This document shows, piece by piece, positions 49,082 through 58,096 of a stretch of 64,000 bases of DNA. The position numbers and the translations under genes are program-made. How positions within the stretch are numbered: position 1 is the first letter of the stretch; each line of letters begins with the position of its first letter. The stretch spans positions 1,178,001-1,242,000 of the forward strand of contig JAACJO010000005.1 of the NCBI GenBank assembly GCA_013368445.1, written 5' to 3'. The stretch comes from Leucocoprinus leucothites (taxonomy: Eukaryota > Basidiomycota > Agaricomycetes > Agaricales > Agaricaceae). The notes under the pieces were generated by a model. The model did no database searches. It worked only from the letters and a program-made list of their open reading frames with translations, and was not told the origin of the DNA.

Positions 49082-49495
49082 TTTTTTTGGAATATATTTA
49101 TTAAATGGGAGAATTTCAGTGGGATTTAAGATTTGCTATTTGGAGTATATACTACGCCAAAAGTCCACCTCTCCTTTTTCGCTGCCGAGATGAGGAAATG
49201 ATAATAATCACCGGTATTCCGGTGCACCGGTGCTATCAAACATGCCGCTCGGCAGGATTGTCTGCTGGCCTGGCTGCCGGCAAGAGTTCGGCAGCCTTTC
49301 ACTGCGTTACCATTTGTGGAACATGCGAAAAAGTCAAGGGTGTCAAAAGAGTAAGGTGTTAAAATTTAGATGTCAAATTACAACATGTCAAAACTACTAG
49401 GTGCGCTTTTACGTCAACATGTCAAAATCTGAGTACATGCGAAATTCTAACGTGCTCTACTTTGCAAGTTGTCAAAATTTGAGTTGCGTTTTCCC
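49082..49495. repeat. Right subterminal region, inner copy: hairpins and motif array
   Basis: Inverted repeats cluster here: CACCGG-TATT-CCGGTG (49,209-49,224), palindrome GCACCGGTGC (49,224-49,233) and GGCTGCCG (49,272-49,279) / CGGCAGCC (49,289-49,296). From 49,324 to 49,476 lie five TGTCAAA and two TGCGAAA motifs, the mirror image of the left array. An 85-residue open frame at 49,105-49,362 overlaps these structures and is probably not a gene. Confidence 0.75.
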
Positions 49496-49525
49496 TTTTA
49501 TTTTTTACACAGTATTTCTTCCATA
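49496..49525 (-). repeat. Terminal inverted repeat, inner copy, right
   Basis: Reverse complement starts TATGGAAGAAATACTGTG; 28/30 match with the left repeat. Confidence 0.95.
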
Positions 49526-49531
49526 ATGTTG
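49526..49531. repeat. Inner target-site duplication, right copy (ATGTTG)
   Basis: Follows CTTCCATA directly and is followed by TCTAAGTCATAACTCTAG, the rest of intron 2 of the outer transposase gene. Confidence 0.95.
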
Positions 49532-50099
49532 TCTAAGTCATAACTCTAGCTCTGTACACAACGTCCGTATCGAGCGTACATGGAGGGATGTTCGCACCGG
49601 AGTTATTGAGTTCTGGAGGACGATTTTTCTTCATCTAGAAGAGATCGGCATGCTAGACATGGACAATGCTGCACATCGTGTATGTCTTTTTATTGTCTTC
49701 CAGCCCCGTATTCAGCGCTGGCTCGATCGCTTTATTCAGTTTTGGAACCACCACTCAATCCGTACTGCCAAGAATAAAAGTCCACTTGCGATCTACGAGC
49801 TAAGCAAGGAACGTGCCATCAACCTTGGATTTTGGAATAATGATCCGGGAGATGGAGTTGAAGAAATAGACCCATTCTACGGCTTCGACGGCCAGGAACA
49901 ACAACCGACACCTGAAGAGCTTCTCCAAGAGGATGAGCAGCGACAAAATGAGAGGGACAGAGATGACGGGCCAGCACTGGCGGAGGCCAGAAAGGTGTTG
50001 AGTAACTTACCTGTTCACATGGATGACGGCAACAACGGTATCAACTGGTATTGTCAAGCTCTTTTCACCCTCGAGACATACTTGAACGCTCTAGCATAG

Positions 50100-50513
50100 T
50101 TTTTTTGGAATATATTTATTAAATGGGAGAATTTCAGTGGGATTTAAGATTTGCTATTTGGAGTATATACTACGCCAAAAGTCCACCTCTCCTTTTTCGC
50201 TGCCGAGATGAGGAAATGATAATAATCACCGGTATTCCGGTGCACCGGTGCTATCAAACATGCCGCTCGGCAGGATTGTCTGCTGGCCTGGCTGCCGGCA
50301 AGAGTTCGGCAGCCTTTCACTGCGTTACCATTTGTGGAACATGCGAAAAAGTCAAGGGTGTCAAAAGAGTAAGGTGTTAAAATTTAGATGTCAAATTACA
50401 ACATGTCAAAACTACTAGGTGCGCTTTTACGTCAACATGTCAAAATCTGAGTACATGCGAAATTCTAACGTGCTCTACTTTGCAAGTTGTCAAAATTTGA
50501 GTTGCGTTTTCCC
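50100..50513. repeat. Right subterminal region, outer copy: hairpins and motif array
   Basis: Same as 49,082-49,495. TGTCAAA at 50,359, 50,389, 50,404, 50,438 and 50,488; TGCGAAA at 50,342 and 50,456. Confidence 0.75.
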
Positions 50514-50543
50514 TTTTATTTTTTACACAGTATTTCTTCCATA
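50514..50543 (-). repeat. Terminal inverted repeat, outer copy, right
   Basis: Mirror of 21,720-21,749 with two mismatches; ends CTTCCATA. Confidence 0.93.
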
Positions 50544-50549
50544 TACATA
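50544..50549. repeat. Outer target-site duplication, right copy (TACATA)
   Basis: Matches 21,714-21,719. Confidence 0.9.
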
Positions 50550-50849
50550 GGAGGGCACGATGCATGCGAGGTGTGACAATGCAGATCAAGTCGAGGCTCG
50601 GTGCTATTTTTAGACATTCCCGTTGAGGGCAGGGATGACCGTCTCCGTCTCCGGCCACGCTGCAGGGTTTCGGCTATGCGGCAAGACTGTTTATTTATCT
50701 AGAAAGATATCTTGAGTAGACTGAGTACAAGGATACGAGTAGAAGAAATGAGCGCGGTGTGTTTCGTGTGGTGTTGATTTGAAAGAGTTGTGTGTGATGA
50801 GATCATTTGTACTGTTATCTCCATCCCTCTGCACGCTCTCCTTCTTGTC
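50550..50849 (+). promoter_or_regulatory. Proximal STE11 promoter, cut off from the ags1 side
   Basis: 300 bp between the outer element and the STE11 start codon. Together with 21,455-21,719 it formed a divergent intergenic region of about 570 bp before insertion. Confidence 0.6.
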
Positions 50850-53800
50850 ATGTCCGCGCTCGCTGCAGCCAGTGCCTTTTATGGCCACGATGCCTCGTCG
50901 CAGTCACCTCCAAAGCCTGCGTCGCCGGTGACGCCAACTGGCCAGCAGCCCATCGTCGCTCGTTCTTTTATCAATCTCAACCCAGAAATCAGAGGCCAGC
51001 ATGCGCCCTTTCCTCTCACACCCACCACCGCTACTTCTTCCCCTCCACCCGCAAGCCTAGATCCACCTCCAGGCATGTCCTTTGGCGACTTTCTCAAGTC
51101 ATGGAACGACGCCCAGACAGCCCGATGGCTTGCAGAATGCAAGTGTGCCCACCATGCAGACGCTTTCAAAGCCAATGACATCCGTGGCGATATCCTACTT
51201 GAGCTCGACCAGCCCACCCTCAGGGAGCTCGGAATCACAAGTATAGGGGACCGTCTACGCATGCTCAATGCAGTCAAGAATCTCCGCCAACGCACATCCA
51301 GTTCAGGTTATGCGCAGTTTCGTCATCCAGAAACTCTCTCCTCCAATCCTGCCGCTCCAGCCTCACGCACGCATACCAAACGGCCGGCTCCTCTTAGGCT
51401 CAATGAAACTCACGCTCAGAGCGATCTTCCCCATGTTATACGCGAACCACCTGATTCTGCCAGGAGCAATATCCTCAGACCCCTGCCCCAGCCAGGCCAG
51501 CAGACAACAGCACCGACCAGTGCGCATCCTGTCACTCCAGGTTTCCAACGTTCCCAGCCCCCACCCCTCCCACCTCCCCGAGGTCAACCCCCACCAGTCC
51601 CCGCCGCCCGCACTCCCAATCGTAACTGGGCCACAACTCCTACCACAGAAGCCCCTCCTAGCTACGCCTTGCTTACCCCAAGCAATAATTCTGGAAATAA
51701 AGTCCCATCACGCTCCACCTCCCCTCTCCCTGGTCGAGGCGTTCGTCCAAATCCCACAAACCCCGTTCACGGACGCAATGGTTCTGGTTCACTCGTTTCA
51801 CCCAGCACAGCTTCTAGTCCATTGAACAAATTACCTCCTCGACCCTCGACAACTGGTACTACTGTTCATCCTTACGCTGCCGCGACCCTTCAACCACCAG
51901 GTTACTCCACCCACAATCTGTCTCCAATCGAAGAGCGTTCCTTTGACTCGGCTCAGCAGCAGTCATCAACAACTTTAAATAACGCATCTTCCCCCGCTTC
52001 CCAATATGCCTCGGCTACACGCGGTCCGTTCCATAGCAACAGTGGCTCAACTGGTGGAGGTCAGCCCCTTACCCTCGACGAGATTAGACGCAAGCTTGTC
52101 AAGTTTGTATTGCCTGACGAAGGACTCACGTATACCATTGATGTTGCATCCTGTAATGGTGGAATTGAGGTTTTGGAAAAGGTCTTGAAAAAGTTTGGAA
52201 AGGGAGGATCGAGAGCGGTGGAAGGCGATGCCCCGCTGGAACATGCACTTACAATCCAGGGAGGACTAACTGTAGATGGATGGGGCGTTTATCTTGACTT
52301 GGGACAACAAGATGGGCCCGGTAAGTACCTCTGGCAAACAAGAGAAAAACTTATCTTACCTCCAACTCAGGCGAACCTCTCACTGAGGCAGAGCTCATGT
52401 CAATTTGCCACGCTCCCCCAGATCACCCAACGCGAGAACATGGTCTCGTTCTTCGTCGCACCAAAGTTCCCCGACGAACAGGCAGCCCATCCCGTCTAAA
52501 CCCTCCCACCAACAAACCCAAGCGTGCAAGCTCAATCAGCATCCTCAGTTCTCTCGGTGTTCGTGATCCTGAACGCGCTCTCGAACCCCCATCCTCTCCA
52601 ACCTCGGCATCTAGTAACACAGGCCGTCTCAGTCCAGCCGCTCTGAGTGCCACAGCAAAACGTCCCTCCAAACTTCGCAACTTTTTCGGACAACGCCCTC
52701 CCTCTGAACTCATCACCAATCACCTCCCCGAGTACTTCCCCAATACTGAAAAGAAGATTCTCGAGCGCACTGCAAGGCATAGTATGATGCTCAAAAACAG
52801 GAGGGAGAGTTTTGCAAGTGTGACCAAGGAACCTTTACCTTCAAGATTCAGCGTTTCCACCAGAGGGTCAACTTCCCCTTCGCGGATGTCAATGATCTCG
52901 AATTCTGGCATGGCTGCCCCTCCCGTACCAGACAAGAACGATACATTAACTGTTGCAGGTGGTGAGGAGATACCCAGAATGTCACTATCGACAGACGATG
53001 GCCGATCCATCGATTTACATCCGGACAGTCACACCAACGTCCTAGAAATTCGTCGCGGTCGCTCCCCATCTCCACATTCCTCTCCGTCTTCCTCATCTAG
53101 ACCTCTTCTACCACCTATCCCCTTCCCCTCTGAATCCCTCTCTGAATCCATCATCGAGTCCGTCTCCCGACACCATGGCGGGGGACATCGCATGTCTCGA
53201 ACAATGTCTTCTTCATCCTCTACTCGTCGTATGTCATATATGACTGAACTAAGAAGTAAAAGGGACAGATCAGATACAGCAAGCTTAATGACCGTAGATG
53301 AAATCACTGCCGAAGTGGAGAGTAGAAGAGCAAGCAGCACATTAGATGGACACGGAGGCGGAACCACTACGAGTCTCGGAGGATCGACAGCTGCAGGACA
53401 TGCTGGTGCTGGTGCTGGTACTAGTACGGTTGTGGCTGGACCAGAGGATGATTGGACAAAGGTGGATGTGGATGATGAAGTTGATGCGCCTGTGGATGAG
53501 AAGGATGTGGTTGTGGCAGAGAGAGCGGATGAGTATAGTAGTGCTGAGGATGATGATGATGATCTGGAAGAAGAAGAGGAGGATGAGGATGATGTAGATG
53601 ATGGGGTGGGTGTTACGCTTGGCGGTGATGATGACGATATACCCAAGGGAGTTGAAACAAAATTCAAGTGTGAGTTTATTGCTACTTTTTCTTTAGTACC
53701 TTGTGCGTGAAGCTGATTTAATGTCCTAGCGAATAAATGGATCAAGGGTGCACTTATCGGTGCCGGTTCATTTGGAAAAGTGTACCTCGGAATGGACGCG

Positions 53801-54721
53801 TCAAACGGTTTACTTATGGCCGTGAAACAAGTCGAACTGCCAACTGGTTCTCTACCAAACCAAGAACGCAAAAAGAGCATGCTCAACGCTCTGGAGCGCG
53901 AGATCGAACTACTCAAGAACCTCCAACATGAAAATATCGTGCAATATCTCTGTACGCTGTCCCCGAATCCTCAATCCTACCCACTACTTAAAATCATTTT
54001 TCAGACTCATCAGTAGATGACGAGTACCTCAACATCTTCTTGGAATACGTACCCGGCGGCTCCGTAGCGACACTATTACGGAATTACGGCGCGTTTGAAG
54101 AAACCCTCGTCAAAAACTTTGTTCGACAGATATTGTTCGGGTTGAATTACCTTCATGAAAGGGATATCATCCATCGCGATATCAAAGGCGCCAACATCCT
54201 CGTGGACAATAAAGGCGGTGTCAAGATTTCAGATTTTGGCATTTCGAAGAAGGTTAATGATAGTGAGTACCTGAGTATTTTAACATACAAGGGTGATACT
54301 GATGATATCTTGCTGTTAGATTTGCTGGCGAATAAGTTGCACCGGTTTTCGTTGCAGGGTTCGGTATTCTGGATGGCGCCTGAAGTCGTGAAACAGAGTG
54401 GACATACCCTTAAAGCTGATATTTGGAGTGTTGGGTGTTTGGTCGTCGAAATGCTCACTGGTGAACATCCTTGGGCCCAACTAACCCAGATGCAGGCTAT
54501 CTTCAAGGTACAACAAAAGCTCTGTTCTTTTCATCGTAACTTCGTTTTTAACTGTTTTCTCTTTACTATAGATTGGATCATCAGCCAAACCAGCCATGCC
54601 ATCGGACATTTCTGCTGAAGCGGCCGATTTCCTCGCCAAGACGTTTGAGTTGGATCAACATGCTCGTCCTTCGGCACAGGAACTATCTCAGCATTCGTTC
54701 GTCAGTGTTAGCGGGAAGTAA
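50850..54721 (+). CDS. STE11: STE11/Byr2-type MAP kinase kinase kinase
   Basis: MAPKKK of the pheromone/filamentation cascade, acting on a Ste7-type MAPKK. I chose ATG 50,850 ([14 protein letters not shown]) rather than the in-frame ATG at 50,790, which adds a hydrophobic stretch unlike the family. An N-terminal SAM domain ([20 protein letters not shown] ... [16 protein letters not shown]) is followed by a long Pro/Ser-rich region. An RA/RBD-like segment ([20 protein letters not shown]) comes next, then a Ser-rich and very acidic tract (about 53,540-53,620). The kinase domain has [58 protein letters not shown] and [23 protein letters not shown] plus RA plus kinase is the Ste11/Byr2 architecture; BCK1 lacks SAM. 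Introns split the kinase domain near 53,669, 53,953, 54,262 and 54,508. Stop TAA at 54,719-54,721. Confidence 0.9.
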
Positions 54722-55310
54722 AGGCACACATACACAGTTTCTTCGGCTTAATGCTGTCGTTCGGGTTTTTACGTTTGACATGAGAAGATTATGCTGTTAT
54801 TTCCTTTTTTTTCTTTTCTCTTGGTCTCAAGTTGGTACTTTTGCTTGTCCGGCCGCCGGAATTCGGTTAATTGTTCGTTGTTTTTTTCCACCCCTTTCTT
54901 GTGCTTTTCCTTATGGTTTCTCTTTTTATCACAAACTTACCACGCCGTGTCGCTGTTAATGTACGCCATGAAGAATCTTTGGTATCAGAAATAATGTGTA
55001 GTTTACTTCTTCTATTGACCTCTCACTTATCCGCCACCACCTTCACTTCATGATCTCTTTCGTTGTTTTGGCTTGCTTAGCCGCTTACCATCACCAAATT
55101 AACTTCCTCGTTTCCCCCTTATTCTTCATTCATTTTGGGAAAGGAGTGTTGTATCATTTTGGAAAATCTTGTTGTCTTTTAGAATATAAAGAGTATCTGG
55201 TTCCAGTCGTATCTTTCCATGATTAAGGGAGAACAATAGTGACCAAAATAACAACAAGAACCACTATTATCTAAACGCGAAGGAGTGTGCATGTGCATGT
55301 AATACACACG
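54722..55310. other. Convergent intergenic, STE11 / TRM1
   Basis: 590 bp between two converging stop codons, T-rich on the plus strand. It holds both terminators. Short open frames here have no protein-like character. Confidence 0.5.
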
Positions 55311-57763
55311 CTATGCTGTCTCCTCCCCCTCACCTCGCTTCCTTTTGTTCCCCGTTCCAGATACAGCTTTAGGTTTTGGCCCCCAATAAGGTGTCGGATT
55401 TTGTTGATACCTCACAAGCTTGACTTCACCAGAAGGCGTGATCGAATCAGGGTGTCGCTTAAAGTTTGCGTCCAGCCTGTGACAAACACACATACACATG
55501 TCTCATGAAGTGTTCTGCAGTGAGAGCTAGAGTGTGATCAAACTTACAGAGGTTCTTTCGCCAGTAACCTGCGTGCAGGTGAACCTTGACTGATATTTTC
55601 CATCTTCACCGGGTTCTTTTTAATCCACCCACGGATGACATCGTGGGTGTCTCGATGAGGAGCTGTCGTCTTGAGTGATCCTGCACAGGCGTGTGATCGA
55701 GAGACTTTATGTCCTGCGTTAAGAAGCGCCGAGCTTGCGTAGAGTCAAAAAATTTAAGTAATTAGTGACTTTGGGGGGGTGAGAGAGTACTTAGAGAGAC
55801 AGACGTACGCGATGTCGTTGAGGGAAGGGCTACAGCAATGGAAAGCACTGGCAAGTTTTGAGGCCGTGAAGTAGAACGGTGCTGCAATTTCCTGAAGAAA
55901 GATGAGCCCTTGTGATCGAGAACAGTAACTCCTCGTGTGGTGTTGCCTCACCTCTTTTGCGAGGGTAAGCATGCCCTTCATTCTTGGAGCAGTTCCGTAA
56001 TGATCTTTATGCTCTTCAAGGTGCTCCAGCACACGACCAACAAACCCGGGATCATGTAGAGGTCCTGACCACATTGGCCCTGCGAGCTGTTAGTACGATC
56101 AGTCCGACGTGAACTTTTTGTGTGCGAGTGTAAGTTTGTTGTATGACATACATGCAGCGTTGACTCGCATTCTGGGCATTTCTCGGAAACTGTAGGCCCG
56201 GCTTGTGTTTTGAACAGGTAGTTCACGTGTCCGCTCTTCTCATGAACCTTTTCAACGACTCTTCCAAGGGGCTGTTCATACCAAGCTTGGCAGTGTGAGC
56301 AAATGTAGTAGTTTGCAGTTTTACTGCAGATTCAAGGTCGGTGATTCAAAGCTGGACCCAAGAGAGAGAGAGAGAGAATCAAACTTACGAGAGTGCCCTT
56401 TTGGTTTCCATCGCTCCAGTCCATACGCGGACGAAAACCCGAACGTAGAAATCAATAGAAAGGGAGAGAACGGGCTCAATGTAGCGGCCATAACGTGCCG
56501 CCGCTGTTGATAGGGAATGTAACACGAGTCGAAGGGCCTGAATGGCTCAGTAATGGATAAAGAATGCACAAGTAGCAGATCTCACAGCTTCATGTGCATA
56601 TTCGGCTTTGACAGATACACCACCATAATTTGAGAAACTGATAGTATACAGCATTCAGTATTGAACTATGATCCGGAGCTTTTTTGGCTTACCATTTCTC
56701 TGGATAGTTCGTTGTAGCGAGGACAGCCAAATCCGTGCAGGTGACACAAAGGAGGCCTTTGTGTGAAAGGGTTAGATTGGCCGCCGCATGAGTCGCAAAA
56801 GAGTAATGGTCACCTCCATCACTAACGCATTGCACAGCTGCATCCACAAAAGGTGCCGCAGTTCCGTACGGGTCGAGATCGACAACGTCCACTCTCTTCT
56901 TGTCCTCTCGGTGGTTATACATAAGGGTACTAATTCAAATACAAAAATACATTGCGATGAATATATCACTCAATGAGGATGGCTAACATGAGCTCACCAA
57001 GCATCGCCTTCATTCACTCGTACCTTTCCTGGATTGAGTTTCGGTGGAGTAGCTGGATCAGTGCTGGTCTCCTCGAATGCGCCCAAACCATTTAGCTCAA
57101 CATTCCTTCGCATTGTAGCTGCTGCTGCGTCCGACAGATCATTGGCTATAACGAATCTAGATCCAATGAGCTTGACAAGATTTTGAGACGCGGAAAAGAC
57201 TGACTTGAGGAGTGGGATCTCTTTAGCATAACGAATGGAACGTAGTCCAGTTGCCGAGAGTGCTTCTAGCAGAGTAAAATTATATGGACGAAACACGGAC
57301 TGAAAAATAATACTTGAATGCACATACGCTGAGAATATAACTGTTCCACACACCTCGGGCTTCTTTTGACTCTCTTGAAGCTGCTCGCCCGAATCCTCCT
57401 CCTTAGCCTTTTGTGACTCCTCTGCAGTCGTTGTAGCGATTGGGTGTCCGCCGTCACCTGTTTACCGTATTAACTTTTGTAGACATTTACTAGTATTCAA
57501 ACCACACCTTTCAGTTTCTTATTGGGGTTGTTGGCCGCTCGAACAGCTTTCCCTCGAGTCACTTTCCGCCATGCCTCCTCTTTTTCACGATTGCGGTCTT
57601 CACTCCAAGTCCTAATACAGGCAACACTCATATCACGGTTGAACTCTTGTACCGGATTTAAAAACGCGTCATTAGCAGAGAGTAAAATTTGTGAAGTGTT
57701 CTCGGTGTGAAGTCGAAAACCGTCAGGTACCTCGACCGAACTCGTTGCTGTTGAAGTAACCAT
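55311..57763 (-). CDS. TRM1: tRNA (guanine26-N2)-dimethyltransferase
   Basis: Dimethylates G26 in cytosolic and mitochondrial tRNAs using SAM. The start at 57,763 gives [20 protein letters not shown], then [20 protein letters not shown], the standard Trm1 opening. After introns: [20 protein letters not shown] (SAM motif I), [40 protein letters not shown] (the DPYG active-site motif), and [22 protein letters not shown] with YGG following in the next exon. The C-terminal half has a zinc-binding-like [18 protein letters not shown] and [10 protein letters not shown], then [15 protein letters not shown]. It ends with the [15 protein letters not shown] block and the stop at 55,311. All family blocks are present in order; at least ten introns. 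A GA-repeat at about 56,361-56,376 lies at an intron edge. Confidence 0.95.
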
Positions 57764-58096
57764 ACGACGCGGAGTGGTCAAAAGGTATGAAGCTAGACAC
57801 TTGGTGCGGCACAAAGACCTGAGAAGTGAGAGTATTCTGGGCGACGTTTTCGAATACAGATTTGTCTTTCGATTTCCGGTTTGGTTAAGGTGGAGCTTGG
57901 CCGGAATAATGCCGGACCGATGCTTTGTTTTTCAACTCCTCACTAGGCGCTCACTAGGGTTCAAGCGCTTACAATCAGTCCTTGCAAAACTTGAGACCTG
58001 ATTTATCGCCACCTAATCCCGCATACACGCTAAGAAGGTAAAATTGTGGATTCATATTCGATTTTGCGCTACGCGCGCGAAGATATAAGCTAATTA
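57764..58096. other. Intergenic: TRM1 promoter / ferric reductase 3' region
   Basis: 333 bp between two minus-strand genes; no other element recognised. Confidence 0.5.

Larger units (their letters stand above)
35117..49525 (+). mobile_element. Inner, intact 14,409-bp TIR transposon
   Basis: A complete copy, in the same orientation as the outer one, from TATGGGCG to CTTCCATA with 30-bp imperfect inverted repeats and flanking ATGTTG duplications. Positions equal outer positions plus 13,397 throughout, with no indel, and all compared translations are identical to the outer copy. All genes appear open. The integrase-type transposase gene is uninterrupted here, so this copy is the likely source of transposase for both. 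The left 13,397 bp of the outer copy directly abuts it, giving an apparent head-to-tail repeat. Confidence 0.95.
34071..50099 (+). pseudogene. Integrase-type transposase gene of the outer copy, split by the inner element
   Basis: Exon 1 (34,071-34,714) and exon 2 (34,767-35,084) lie left of the inner element; exon 3 (49,550-50,099) lies right of it. All three exons are intact and identical in translation to the inner copy. The inner element sits inside intron 2, enlarging it from 50 nt to 14,465 nt. Because intron 2 falls between D294 and E329, the catalytic triad is divided. A message spliced across this distance is unlikely in a genome with introns of about 50 nt, so I treat the gene as inactive, though not mutated. 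Precise loss of the inner copy leaving one ATGTTG would rebuild the original intron. Confidence 0.85.
21720..50543 (+). mobile_element. Outer 14,409-bp TIR transposon, interrupted by a second copy of itself
   Basis: The outer copy occupies 21,720-35,116 and 49,532-50,543. The two parts add up to 13,397 + 1,012 = 14,409 bp, exactly the length of the inner copy. The ends are 30-bp inverted repeats (28/30 match) starting TATGG, flanked by TACATA duplications. It carries an Spt5-like gene (-), a Cys-rich/J-domain gene (+) and an integrase-type transposase gene (+) that is now split. With the inner copy the composite is 28,824 bp. The outer termini look intact, so the composite could in principle still be recognised by the transposase. 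The family is not one I can name; the 6-bp duplication and integrase-like DDE domain recall Polintons, but the replication and capsid genes are absent. Confidence 0.93.

Noticed and set aside
49105..49362. 85-residue open frame downstream of the transposase
   Set aside because: It lies over perfect hairpins and the subterminal region, has no recognisable domain and is better explained by structure in the DNA.
48514..50543. Direct repeats of about 1 kb as LTRs of a retrotransposon
   Set aside because: 48,514-49,525 and 49,532-50,543 are the right ends of the two nested copies. There is no reverse transcriptase, and the ends are inverted, not direct, repeats.
21720..50543. A true Polinton/Maverick
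   Set aside because: The 6-bp duplication and integrase fit, but no frame resembles protein-primed DNA polymerase B, packaging ATPase, cysteine protease or capsid.
53029..53916. 295-residue Ser-rich frame on the minus strand
   Set aside because: It is the antisense shadow of the acidic and Ser-rich part of STE11.
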